Shown here: positions 32,930 to 46,300 of the stretch, piece after piece
How positions within the stretch are numbered: position 1 is the stretch's first letter
Layout: each line of letters opens with the position of its first letter
From: Calliopum simillimum
Taxonomy: Eukaryota; Arthropoda; Insecta; Diptera; Lauxaniidae
Direction of reading: 5' to 3'
Assembly (NCBI GenBank): GCA_951812925.1
Contig: OX638372.1
Span: 88,495,058 to 88,559,057, forward strand
DNA length: 64,000 nucleotides
The notes under the pieces: generated by a model
What the model saw: the letters and a program-made list of their open reading frames with translations, nothing else
Database searches by the model: none
What the model was told of the DNA's origin: nothing
Made by a program: the position numbers and the translations under genes

Positions 32930-33650
32930 TTTATTAACAATAGACTATAGATTATGGACCATAGACTATAGATTATGGACCATAGACTATAGACTATGAA
33001 CCATAGACTCTAAAGACTAGATCACAGACCAAATATTATAGACCAAAGACAATAAACAGATCATATGAGGAGTAATTTTTGAAAAGGGCTTATAACCAAA
33101 ACGAGGCAAAAGTAATGTCATAATGTTAATCGCCTGTTATTTTGTTAGAAATTATTAAACTTGGTCTCTGTTTTCAAGAGAAGTTTACTTAATGGCGTAA
33201 GATAACAAGATGATATCGCTCAAATAACCTATTATTATGCCTCGTAATGCGTATGACATTACTTTTGCCTCGTTTAAAAAAACACTCCTCATATATTATA
33301 GAACAGATACCCTAAAGGGCAGATCATAGACCATAGACCATAAAGAACAGATTATAGTCCATATGTTATGAACCATATATTACAAAGGATAAGACAATGA
33401 TTATACATTATGGACCATATACCATAAAATACAGATCATAGACCATATATTTGGACCATAGACCATAAAGGGCAGATCATAGATCATATGTCATGGACCA
33501 TAGCCCGCCCATAAAGAATAGATCATATATTATGGAGCATAGACCATAAAAGAAAGATCATAGACCATAGACTATAAGGGACTGTTTATAGAATATCTAT
33601 TATGGACCATTGACTATAAAGGATAGATCGTAGACCATTTATTGGACTGC
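32930..33650. repeat. Degenerate 'gaccatagactata' minisatellite
   Basis: Short motifs such as ATAGACCATAGACTATAGA and 'aaaggacagatcatagacca' recur many times with variable spacing. One non-repeat interruption runs from about 33060 to 33290. Confidence 0.75.
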
Positions 33651-35876
33651 CCCATCTGTACAAAATATTATTTTCCTGTACCGGGTTGGACCATCAAGAT
33701 AATAGCCAGCGTATATTCAAATTTTCAGAAATCTTAAAATTGCATTATCTCAAAACTAGAAAATTGGAGCTACCTAGTTGTAGTATTAAGAAAACGATAT
33801 GTCCAATGAACTTTGATGAATTTTGTTAAAATTAAAGCAACTATTACAAAATAAGTTTCATTAAAACAGAATACATACATATTTCCATTCTTGGAATTTT
33901 ATTAACTTTTTTTGGTAAAGTTTCGGCCGCTAATTTCGAATCTGGCAATAAATAGTTTTTCTCTATCAGATCTATGATCCAAGTATTCTCTGCTTTAAAA
34001 TGCAAAAAACGCTATTTTCAGACGTATGGCGCACATCTGGCTAGTAGTGTATTTAACTTTTGCCAACGGTGTCGTATAGTAATAGTCTTCATCATAAAAC
34101 CTCATTTTTTTCTTTTTTCAATTGGATCATTATTAGAATAAAGGTTTCTCTACTTGATACAAATTTAATGTAGTGCTTTACATGGAGTTGCGATACCTTT
34201 ACTGGAATAATTGATATCTCGGAAAATGATGATCCAATTAAAAAAAGTTAAAACGCAAAATTTAATGAGAAAAATTAGGGGGCTATTCGTTACCATTTGC
34301 AAAAGTTAATTTGTGCGAAATGGCTCATAAAAGCGTTTGCCCCGCTTTAGAACAAAAATAATTTGGATCTCAGACCTGATGGAGAAAAAATTTTATTAGA
34401 TTCGGATTCAACGACCTCAAACAAATCAAAAAAAAGTTATTGAGATCTCATTCAAAATTTTTTCTTGCAAAGTGTTATGTATAGAGTGTATACTATACAC
34501 TTAAGAATTTGGAAACGATTCGATCTAATCGCTCACCTTTCATTCATATTTATGTACAGTAAAGTATTATAATGAGCTTAATACTTAGAAAGAAGAGTTT
34601 TCAGTAAAGAAGAAATAGTTCATATTTGGAATAGCAACTTTTTTTTTGGGATAAAGAAAGGAAATTGCAATCTCAAATGACATTAACATTGAAAGGTGGT
34701 GGATTAACATAATAAACTGGAACTTTTTCCTTTCTCTTCAAGAAAATAATTTCTATTTGAGAGTGAAAAATAAATGAATATCATAAGTTTATACGCAGCT
34801 TAAATATTTAGTTGAAACTTAAATATCTAAATGTAATTCAAATGATATCATGAAAAAATTCCAAATAATATAGCATACAATTCACAACACAATTAACTTG
34901 TAATGGTTGTTTTCCATAAAGATTAAGTCCAATCATTTTCATTATATTGTTTGAATTCCAAAAAAGCTGCCTTGCTAGAATATAACCTCACCGCGAATGT
35001 TCTAACTCAGCACAATGCAGTATGCAAATTTAGGAGTGAATAGAAATAATTCCCTACAGATTTGATCTGAATTAGGATATGGTATTGAATGGCGTAGCTA
35101 GGGCCAAGATCGCTTCTGAACTTTCTAAGTAATATTTCAAATACTTGTGATAATAGCACCGTTTCAGAGTAGTACTTGAATCCTTAAAGTGGGAGGACCA
35201 GTGACTACGGAAAGAACAATAATGGGGATCCAATGGACCAATCATTTTAATTGCGATTTTTGTAAAGCACAAATGCGCAAGACTTTGTACATGAGTTATG
35301 CCAGAAATGTCGTAAACTTACAACCTGTTTTTCATATTTATAATGAACAAATAAATATAAACTATTGAGTAATAATTATAATAAAAATATACGTAAGTTA
35401 TATTTTAAAAATTTGCATTGAAATGCATTAGACAATATAGTTAGTTATCTGTTAAGTATTCCTTATAAAATTAAAAGAATTTTAGTAAAATATATATTAA
35501 TTTGTAAAAAAAAAAAATTCTAAGTGAAAAGAAAATTAGCATATTATGTTTTGAGATTTTATATTTTAGCTCATATTAGAACTGTGTTAATGTCATACAT
35601 ATATATATGTAAAAAAAACAGTTATCACATGTAAAATTGTTTGCATTTAAAAGCAATTTAAAAATAAACCAAAACCTAAGGCTCAAAATATTCACTTGAT
35701 CTGGTACTCTACTGACTGTCAAGTCCAAACCTTAAGAATTGCTACATGACAAGCGTCATCACATGAAGAATTAATGCAAAGCAGCCATAGAAGTGAAAAG
35801 AAACAGCGAGAATAACTGAGAGTGTTATGCCAACTATGTAGCTATAACTGAAAGCAATGATCAGAAACGTCGAGTA
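33651..35876. other. AT-rich intergenic DNA, nothing recognised
   Basis: No gene, RNA or transposon border could be identified. Confidence 0.4.
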
Positions 35877-37119
35877 AGGAGTATGTCGAAAAAAACTTAT
35901 ACACAGCTCTTAAAAATATATAAGATATTATATTTATTCAAATTATTCATTTTCAATTGTTATTTCTTTCAAAATGGACAGCGAAATAAAAGTACGTGAA
36001 AAAATAATTCAAACTTTTCAAAAAATCCATTGTGGACTTTAAAAAAAAATAGCAACAGATCTCAAGGCTCATCATCACACTGTTTCTAAAGTCATTAAAC
36101 AGTATAAAGAAGACTTAAAAATTGCGCGATAATCTGGATCAGGAAGAAAAAATGGTCCAACAGATATTGGTAAGGCAAAATATGTCGAACAACTCTTTCG
36201 AAGAGCTTCGAACACTTCTGTCAGAAAAGCAGCTCGTGTAGTTAAATGCTCTGATTTTTTTGTGTGCAGAACCAAAGCTAATGCTCTGCTGAAGTCTTAT
36301 AAGGTTCAGAAAGATCCAGATCGCAATGCGGTAAAGAATTTAGAAGCAAAAAAACGAGCTAAAAAATTGAGGTCTAATTTTATAAAAGAAATTTACGTGC
36401 TGTGTGATGGATGATGAAACCTATGTTCTGGCAGACTTTTCACAACTTCCGGGTCATGATTTTTATGTGGCTGATGAACGAGGTAATATTCAGGAGCAAT
36501 ACCGGACAAAAAAGCAAACAAAATTTCCTAAGAAGTTTCTTGCGTGACAAACCATTTGCAGTTGTGGCAAGAGAAGCCAAGCATTTGTGACATCAGGAAC
36601 GATAAATATAGAAATGTATATTAAGAAGTGTCTTTAAAAACGGTTTCTGCTTTTTCTAAAACAGCACAGAGTGCCTCCATATTTCTGGCCCGATTGAGCA
36701 TCATGCCACTATGGAAGAAAGGCCCTTGAGTGGTATGCAAATAATAATGTAAATCTTGTACCATGGGAGGCAAACCCACCCAACTGTCCAGAACTCTGGC
36801 CTGTGGAGAGATATTGGGCGCTCGTGAAAATGGAATTGAAGAACACAGAAAAGTTATCCCAGGACATGTCTGACTTCGAGTGAAAATGGACCGGTTCTTC
36901 CAAAAAGGTAACGGAAACAACTATAAAATCGTTAATGACAGGATTCCCGGAAAAGGTGAATGGATTTATAAATTCCGATTAATATTCCAATATTTTAATG
37001 TTTAATGAATTTCTATAATATAAGTATTAATAAATTCACATATTTTTAAGAATTTTTAAATTGAACGGTTTAAGTTTTATTTAACTTTAAGCGTGTATAA
37101 GTTTTTTCGACACACTCTT
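35877..37119 (+). mobile_element. Tc1/mariner-type element, full length, inactivated
   Basis: TA duplications (35875-35876 and 37120-37121) flank inverted repeats that share GTCGAAAAAACTTATACAC. The length is 1243 bp. Its ends and protein differ from both mariners in the window. Confidence 0.8.
35974..36982 (+). pseudogene. Tc1-like transposase remnant (DD37E-type spacing)
   Basis: It starts MDSEIKVREKIIQTFQK and shows a helix-turn-helix region (HHTVSKVIKQYKED), the first Asp in MDDETYV, the second in PPYFWPD..ASCHYG, and the last acidic residue in CPELWPVERYWALVK. I count 37 residues between the second Asp and the Glu of VERYW. Several in-frame stops and shifts interrupt it (for example the TAA near 36040, the TAG after the FWPD Asp and the TGA near 36880). 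Confidence 0.75.
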
Positions 37120-37824
37120 TAGGTGAAGTAGTTTCAAGATTTTACTCGAAGATTTCAACTACCAATACTAACTATAAGGAGCTGCGCATGAGAAAGAATC
37201 TAAACTATCATTAACCTAAGAGTGTGAAAAACGTTTTTTTCGCTTATATATAAAGTTATGTATTTCTGTCAAAACACTGTCTTTAGGACCTTAAAGCGCA
37301 AGTCTTTCTTTTCCGAATGCCGTTCGGTTTGCTCAAATATATATTTTTTTCATCAAGATATCGCATTTTGAAAATTTTAAGTTTATATCGTATTGGACAC
37401 AATACATTCGCTTATGTAAGTCTTAAAAATGTGATATCTCTTGACGGAAAAAAAAAATTTTTAAACAGTTTCGGAAGAGAAAGACTTGCACTTTAAGATC
37501 CTAAACACAATTTTTTGAGAAAAAAATTTTTGCGTTGATACATAACCTCAAATTTAGGTTAGGATATTTAAAAAACCTGACAAGATAGAGGAATTCCGAC
37601 ACCAGATTCGGAAACCCTGAAACTACGTGAAATGACTACACTCATTCAAAATACATTTTTCAAGTCGAGCTGTGTTATCAAATTACAAATATGTATAAAT
37701 AACAGCTGTCTTATGAAACCCCTACCCTTTTGGACCAAAAATTGACAAACTTTGAACTTCGATTTCTACAAACTTGAGTTTTTCATTTTACGATTTCTAA
37801 ATGCCATAACTCAGTCAATCTTTT

Positions 37825-38320
37825 GGATTTTCAACTGGACCAGGTTAGCGGCAAAAATTATGTGGATGAAAAATAAAGTTTTGGATGTAAAAATTGGTCA
37901 AATTTCTCCAAACTTATACATATAGTTAAGAAATATATAGGAATCATGCCTGTCTTATTTGAGAACTCTTGCGTTGTTTTTTCGACTTATAGCCAGAATT
38001 AGGCAAAATACGTATTTTCCTACACTTTGAGACTTCATATTGCATCCGCCATCTTGGACTTAAGAATACTCAAATATAGACTTCAGATTCACGAAAACCC
38101 CCGAGTGTTGAAATTTACGAAAAAATATTGAAAAAAAATAATTTTACGCCCTTTTTTGGGGCGTGTTACAAAGTCACCATTTTGAAATTTTTTTAAACAC
38201 CACTCGGCTTTCGAAAGCTTTTAATAAACCATTAACTTTGGCATCCAAAACTTTATTTTTAGTACACACAATTTTTGGCCGCAGACATGGTCCAGTTGAC
38301 GTGAAACATGCCACATATAA
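37825..38320. repeat. Copy of the repeat family also seen at 60430-61105
   Basis: Both contain 'caactggaccagg', 'gcatccgccatcttggac', 'caccactcggctttcgaaagc' and 'ggtccagttgacg' in the same order, with the two ends inverted relative to each other. Confidence 0.7.
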
Positions 38321-40203
38321 AAGCGAAAGTTTGTCTCCCAAATGGCTTGACCGATCACCGTGAAAATTTATATGTATAGGATTTCGAGCTTTTGTTTCTG
38401 CGTCATTAGTTTTTTTTTCACTCCGTGGATGTCACAACCAAAAATTTTTGCAAATTTTTTTTTTCGCTTTTTTGTATCTTCTACGCGTTTTACAACAAAT
38501 TTTTTTTCCGTCTTGGGTCCCCCATTGGATATCGGATCCAAAAATTGAAATTAAAATTTTTTCGTGTTTTCTAAGCTTTTCATGACTTTTTACGACATTT
38601 TAGTGTAAAAAATTGTTTTCACCCTAGGGGGTCCCACTTGGATTTCGGACCAAAAATTTTGAAATTTTTTTTTTTGTATTTTGACAAAGAAAAAATAAGC
38701 TGTGCCACACCCTTAAAAAGATGTCACACCTCTGGAACTATTTAAATTACCTAGATGAGATTTGGCGCGTATATAAATTGCAACGGGACAATTTACATTC
38801 TTTGGTTTAATTTAATTGGAGATGCCACGCCCTAGCAATGCACACCCGGAAATGCTAGTAATAAAACTTCGGTTTTTTATTTTATGAAGATAAGGTCCAT
38901 TCCTTTTGCACGGTCACATATGGAATTCATAATGTCAACTTAAAACAACCATAACTTTGAAAGAAAAAACCGTCATTAATCATTAGTAAACCGTTTTGAA
39001 AGGAAAGAATAGTAGTATATGATGCAATAAAAATAGCGGAGCAGAAAATTTGTATACTTCTTCATATATAACGTAAAACCATGTTTTTGGGTTAGGATAT
39101 CTCGAGATAATGATATACCAATTCTGAAGTCGGACTTAGATCTGACGTATAAAATCTTTAATATATAACATTCTTACTACAAAGTGAATATTTTCGCAGA
39201 ACAATATAATTAAATTACTAATATGTATGTAAAAAAGAAAGTATGAACAATTAGTATTGAATTTCTACATTAGAAAAGGTAGCATTTAAATATTCTAAGG
39301 ATGTTAACAAACTTAAAATTTTAAAATACTCAATGAATTTTTATTTTGTTTTGGGAAAGTTTTTTTCTTTTACTATGGTAGTTCACAAAAATTAGTGCTA
39401 TACAATTTATTTGTTTCTAAAAAATTATCAATACATTTTTGTTTTCTTAAGTTTGAACTCTTCTATTCCAATTATATGAGAATTCATAGTTAGTCTGTCT
39501 ATCTGTCTATAAAGCAGTTAAGTTAGAAACACAAGTTGAGCCAGATTTTTTCACTGAAGGTGGAAACACGTTTATTTTAAAATATACAAAATATTCAAAA
39601 AATGTTTGCTAATTAGTAAAGGTATATGTATGTACGTAAGTAGGTATATTTTTGTTTCTTTTCGAAATGTTTAACTTTTTTTAGTTTATGTATTTGCTTT
39701 TCAATTTAATGCAATTAAAATGAAAATTATAAATTATAGCTATTATATTTTTAAACTTATACATACATATGTTTTTTTCAAGTTTATACCTAAAAAAAGT
39801 AATCGGTGTATTAGTTAGCATTTTATATTAAATTCATTTTTATTTTTACTATAAACTTTTTGTTTTTTCAAAATTTCCTTAAATTATGCTAAATGTAATT
39901 TTTATACGCTAATATATGTATGTAATTCTTTTATACTGTTTATAATTTTTTAACTTATGCTTGGTTTTTTTCTATTATTATATATATAACTTAAATGTTA
40001 TACACAATTATATAAATTAATAATGTTTTCTTTCTTTTTTATATTTTAAAATTAAACAGTTGCACTAAAGTTTTACTAAATCTAAAACTAATGTTTCGAT
40101 TGCAATGTAAGAGTTTTTTCTTTGTTTTTTTGGTTTGTTACTTCTTTATGTACTCCCTATATATATGTATATATATATAGCATATACATATATATTTAGT
40201 ATA
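38321..40203. other. AT-rich DNA downstream of norpA
   Basis: No gene recognised. The right part probably includes the end of the norpA long 3' UTR. Confidence 0.4.
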
Positions 40204-40209
40204 TTTATT
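40204..40209 (-). terminator. Poly(A) signal for the long norpA isoform
   Basis: AATAAA on the minus strand, about 110 bases beyond the stop codon at 40317. Confidence 0.5.
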
Positions 40210-40316
40210 AGTTACATGTTGTCCTGTGTGTCCCCGGTTTTAAGTATATATAGAAAATTAATTAATATTTTCATTTATAACTTGATTATGTCTTGTTTTT
40301 TTTGTTAAATGGTTTT

Positions 40317-40385
40317 CTAAGCAAAAAATTCCGATTTGCCTTGTATTTTGTAGGCCTCTTCTTCCATTTTGTACATATCAAGTAG
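40317..40385 (-). CDS. norpA: norpA last exon, INAD-binding tail
   Basis: After a long pyrimidine tract and CAAATTGCAG, 22 codons read [16 protein letters not shown] then KSEFFA and TAG. In Drosophila the NORPA tail ends in a very similar way (EEAYK.QGKTEF.A) and binds INAD PDZ domains. The exon is 8.4 kb from its donor. Confidence 0.93.
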   Translation of the reverse strand, partial: LLDMYKMEEEAYKIQGKSEFFA

Positions 40386-43300
40386 CTGCAATTTGGAGAA
40401 AAAAAAGAAAGAAAAAAGGAGAATATGAAAAAAGAAGCATTTAATCAAGTCGAATTGGTGTATTATATGCAAATTTTTATAAGTAAACAATACCATTGAA
40501 AGTGGGGGTTCTGTGTAAAAGCTTTAATAGAAAGGCATCGATTTTGGTAATTTGTGAGTGAAAAAATATATGCAGTAAAATCAAATTCCGTGACTGTAAA
40601 AGCGACCGAAAGAAAAGAAATATTACATCAAAGAATCCAACTCAATAACCTCATTTCATTGGTTTTATAAAATCATCTTAAAATGATCATAACATTTAAA
40701 AAAAAAAAAAAAATTATAATTGATCATAAGGTATCTTATTACAAAGGAAAAGAGTAGTACTAAATCGTCGGGCTTAAACTACAACTATACAATAATTGCT
40801 CCAGTCTAGTGGATTTTTGGAAATTTAGTGCATCCAATATTTTATGAAAATAAAAAGCAGAAAACTTCAAAATCTCATAAAAAAAACAAATTTCAAACTA
40901 GTAAGGGTGTAACTTCTGGCCTGGCAAAAAAGTAAATACCCTACACTGCAGTATTTTAAAAATTTTGCTTGTATGGGAGGTGCCTCGCCTTCTTGTCCGA
41001 GTTCACTCATTTTTTGTACAGAGCTTGCATTAATTGTTTTTTTGTGTTTGAGTGAAATTTGGTTTGAATATCTCAAAAAACGTTTTCAGTATAGCGTTTT
41101 AAAGCTTTTGCTTACATGGGAGGTGCCACGCCCTCTTGTCCGAATTTGCTCAGTTTGTTTTTAGAGTTTAGTAGTAGTATTTAAGTGTATTTTGGTTGCA
41201 TTGTCGTGAAAAATACTCTTAAAATTGTATTTTAAATATATATTTTGTATGGGCGGTAGGCGTGTCCGTTGACCGGTTTTGCTCATTTTCAATCCCACGA
41301 GCTATCTTTGACGACGGAGGCAGTGTACCAAATTTTATTGAATTATCTTGCTCAGTTTTCCCAAAAAGTGTATATCAACACACAGCCAGCCAGTCAGACA
41401 GACGAACATGGCTATATCGACTCAGGAGGTGACATTGATCAAGAATATATATACTTTTCTATATCCGCCACGCCTCCTTCTCTGCGTTACAAACGGAAGG
41501 ACAAAGTGAATGTACCCTGGGTGTAGGGTATAAAAATTTCAAAGCGTTTTTATCAAAACAAGAATAATGTAGATTAGACCAAAAAATCTTTAAGAGGGTG
41601 TCAAAAAAGTGAGCTGAGACTTTCTTTCAATTTTTTTGAAGGTCATTTAGAGGTGGCGCAACGTCGACTTATGCCAAATCTCGGCTTGGTGCGGTTTTTA
41701 TTTTATAACGATCTCAAAAATGATCGGAATGTGTCGTACGATATATCAAATTTTTTTTCGTGAATCAAGGTATGTACATAAAAAACCTCAAACCCTCTAA
41801 AAACGTTTTTTCCAAGTTTGACCCTACTGTAAAAATCTTAATCTTCATTTTCGATAAAACTTGTCGTTCCAAGGTTACCCATGAAATCACACAATCCAGT
41901 TTTTATGGCTCTTTTTGACTCCTATACATAAAAAAAACTGGGTTATAATGCACGGTGCTTGTGGGAGAATTTAAATAAAATTTTGATGTACCTCGGATTT
42001 TTTTGTAAATTCTTATTATAGATGTCAATAGAAGTTATTCTATGCAAAAAATAAAATTATAGAGGTGGCGCTTTTTTAAAGATAATCCCTTTTCCAATTG
42101 GGGCATTTCCCATACAAAAAAATAAATTTTTTTTTTAACTGCATTAAACAAAAATCAAAATAATCACATTCGATGTGTTTTGCGATGCTTCACGCGAATC
42201 TGACCTCAGAATCGCTCTATTGTATATAGTTTTTGAGATATTCTAATCTAAAAGCCGAAAAAAGTCGTTTTTTGCCATGTTTTGAAGCTATATAACTATG
42301 TAACATATCATTTATTCGTTAAATGTGGTTAAAATACTTGAAAGTCATGATCTTTTCCTTTAAAATCTAATTTAAATTATGATTATATCTTCATGCTTCT
42401 AAGAGATATCGTAGACCGAAATATTGCCTAAACGGGTTTTTTGCACTTTTGTGTCTTTTTAGGTTAGGATATCTTTGACGAAAAAAAAAGATATCAACAT
42501 AATTTAAATAAGGTTTTAAAGGCAAAGATTAGGACTTTAAAGTTGCTTACCAGATTTAACGAAATTAAAATTTCTTTCACATTTTAAACATGTTCAACGA
42601 ACCGACTACTGCTAAATTCAGTCGATTGATACCCCGAGTGTTGTTGTTACGTGTATGGCATACGGCTGAATTTTGAAATGGTCGGTTCGTTGAACATGCT
42701 TAAAATGTGAAAGAAATTTTAATTTCGTTAAATCTGGTAAGCAACTTTAAAGTCCTAATCTTTGCCTTTAAAACCTTATTTAAATTATGTTGATATCTTT
42801 TTTTTCGTCAAAGATATCCTAACCTAAAAAGACACAAAAGTGCAAAAAACCCGTTTAGGCAATATTTCGGTCTACGATATCTCTTAGAAGCATGAAGATA
42901 TAAATATAATTTAAATGAAGTTTTAAAGGAAAAGATTGGAGCTTTCAAGTATTTAAGCTATATTTGACAAATAAATGATATGTTACATAGTTATATAGCT
43001 TCAAAACATGGCAAAAAACGACTTTTTTCGGCTTTTAGATTAGAATATCTCAAAAACTATATACAATAGAGCGATTCTGAGGTCAGATTCGCGTGAAGCA
43101 TCGCAAAACACATCGAATGTGATTACTTTGATTTTTGTTTAATGCAGTTAAAAAAAAAATTTATTTTTTTGTATGGGAAATGCCCCAATTGGAAAAGGGA
43201 TTATCTTTAAAAAAGCGCCACCTCTATAATTTTATTTTTTGCATAGAATAACTTCTATTGACATCTATAATAAGAATTTACAAAAAAATCCGAGGTACAT

Positions 43301-46300
43301 CAAAATTTTATTTAAATTCTCCCACAAGCACCGTGAATGGGTTAAAGTGTTCCACGGAAATATTGTTCAAAAAATTTCACTAGGGGTCACCAAAGGCGAG
43401 AAATCTGTGAAACTTAAGAATAACGCGAAAAAATTTAATAAAATGCAATAAATGAGGAACCAAATTTAATTTCTTCATTTACTCATTATTCTGAAGATTT
43501 AAGCATTTCTCGTCTTTAGCGACCCTTTGTGAAATTTTTCGTAGAACATTTCTGAAGGAAACCTAAATCCATTATAACAGTTTTTTTTTTTTTAAATAGG
43601 GGCCAAAAAGACCCATAAAAATAAGACATAATGGATTAAGATGTCTTAAAAAGTGGTTTATTGTGTGATTTTATGGTGACCTTGGAACAACAAGTTTTAT
43701 CACAAATGAAGATTTAGAGTTTCAGCTAAAATAACAATATGTCATTGATTAATCTTAAAATTTTTATTTTTTTATATACCTTGATTCAAAGCGGCGAAAG
43801 ATTTGATACATTGTGCGATCCATTCAAAGCATTTTTGAGATCGTAATAAATTGAAAACTGCATCATGGCTAGATTTTGCATAAATCGACGTTGCGCCACC
43901 TCTAAATGACCTTGAAAAAAAAATTTTAAAAAAATCTCAGGTCACTGTTTCGACCATCTCTATCAGAGATTTTTGGGCGTAGTCACGGACACGACTGTCC
44001 TGTGGGTGATTTGAATCAAATTTTCGAGTACCCCATTTTTTTACGGAATTCTGTTAAACATCGTGTTTCAACATGTTCTCAATAAAAAATTTTAAAATCC
44101 TTAGAGCACTTCGGAAATGATCGGCTAACGAACGATTTCTTTAGCAGAAGCAAATAAGGATAATTGTGAAAAATATTTCCAAATGAATTTTTTTTTCCGG
44201 AATTGTATTCATTTTAATGAGTCAACAGTTGTTTAGCTTTAATGATTTACTACGAAAAATCCTCATCAATTTTTTTTTCTATTACTCTTGGTTTAGGAGG
44301 TATGTCAATTTAAAAAGTTTTAAGCCTTCGCGATATTTATGTGTTGTACTTTTTAAATTGAGATAACTCTCGTTACCTCAATTCCACAAATTATGTAACT
44401 CCTAAATTATCTTTAATGGGTAAAGTACATAATCTGCTCTAACCAGAGTACTCTAAAGTGACAACATTACGGGTTACCGGACATAGTCCCAACGGACATA
44501 ATCCCCATTTACGAAGTGGTCATTTCGGTCATAATCCCCATTTTGGTCATGGTGGTTATGCCCGCAAATTTTTCCGACATAATCCCAATAGGGGTTGTGT
44601 CCGAAAAATGTAATTAAGATTGAACAAAATTTTTGCAATAATCCATTTAAAAAAATTTTAATAGTGTTGGATGTTATAGACTGATCAGCGGCTGAAGGCC
44701 GCCGCGGAAACGGTACTGGAATTTTTGGGAGTTGTAAATCCTGAGCTGCGGCTGTTGTCAATAACAAAATATCGCTATGGGGACTATGTCCGTTTTTTCC
44801 TGGGGATTATGTCCGCCAATAATTCGGACATAGTCCCCATTTCACGGCACCAACATTACGTAGTAATCATAAAAACAAAAAAGTCTAAGGTCAGTGTAAA
44901 TTCAAATTTCTAAAAATCTTACAATTGATTTTGCTCAAAACTAGAAAATTGTAATATTAAGGTGACGATATAATCTTCAAAAAAAGTTATCAAAGAATCG
45001 TAAATTGTATGAGCAACTATATATTTTGGTAAATATCCGATTGTCCAAAATTATTTTAAACACTGGCTTCGTTTAAGCCCTAATTTTGAGTTAATTTATA
45101 AAAGGACAAAATTTATAAAAGAACTTTTCACTTTCACAAATTACCAGAATATCGACGCCTCATTAATATATTTAGGGGAAATATTCAAATTTTCTAATGC
45201 ATGGATTCAGGTACGAAATGGTATTTACAATACCTGAAGCACAAAAAAAAAATTTTCTTTTTATACTTTTGACCAAACTACCCTACCTTTGTTTTGCTGA
45301 ATATCAATGTGTTGTCAGCAGTTGACATATGACCTTCAATTTTCTTTAACAGACCATTTATGATCAAAAAATGGGCGAAAATGATTAAAAATTACAACTT
45401 TCCAAAAATCAAGTAATAAATTTAAACCATAGGACGTGCGTAATCAGTTGACAGAGTTTTGTATTCTCCTATACTCTTGCTGAGAGCTTAGGGCCAATAT
45501 AACAGTTCTTCATCTAATGCAAACTTTGCGAAAACTTTTATGTGTCCACAGAATTTCCCAATTCTTGGATTTCTTTCCTCAGCAATCTTTTTCTGGTGAT
45601 TTTTGCTATATCATGTGCTCTACTGCTTATGGTTTCCATTTAAGGTCTTAGTGGGAAACTTTGCAGGGTAATTTCTGGAAAGCATGTCCTATTTATCATC
45701 ACTTCCGAAGTTTGATCTCGTTTACTATGGGTATTTGATTGCATTTAAGGTATATAATGGACAAATTGTTAAAACAGAAGGGCTAGATCAATTTTAGACT
45801 AAGCAACTTAAAATTCATAAAGGTAGGGTAGTTTGGTTAAAAGATTATAAAAATTTTATTTTTGTGTGCCGGTGATATTACACTGTTCTAGTTTAACTTA
45901 GTTTTTTTTTTTGACAGATGGGAGAGTGGCCTAATTCATATTCGAGGAATCAATGGTACATACAAATTGTTTTGCTGGAGTAATAAAAATGTCGTATGAG
46001 TAACATTTCAAATACCGAAAATATTGTTTATTTCAATGACGCAAAAATATTGAGCTTTATAATGAATAAATATTCTGGAGAATTTGTCCTCAGACTGCCT
46101 TGTAGTCTCACTGCCGTCTGAGAAAAAATGCAGCAGAATATTTGTTCATGATAAGGCCCACGGACTTTTTTTTACGAGCCAATCGAGCAAAAAGTTTTAT
46201 ACCACTTAATTCCTTGTACACAAATAAGTTACTGAACAGCTTGTCTCACGTCTGTCCAAATATCTAAATATGTCAACAGTGAATCATCCTTAGCTGATTA

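Noticed and set aside
36621..36920. Open frame of 99 codons on the minus strand
   Set aside because: It is the antisense of the Tc1-like transposase remnant.
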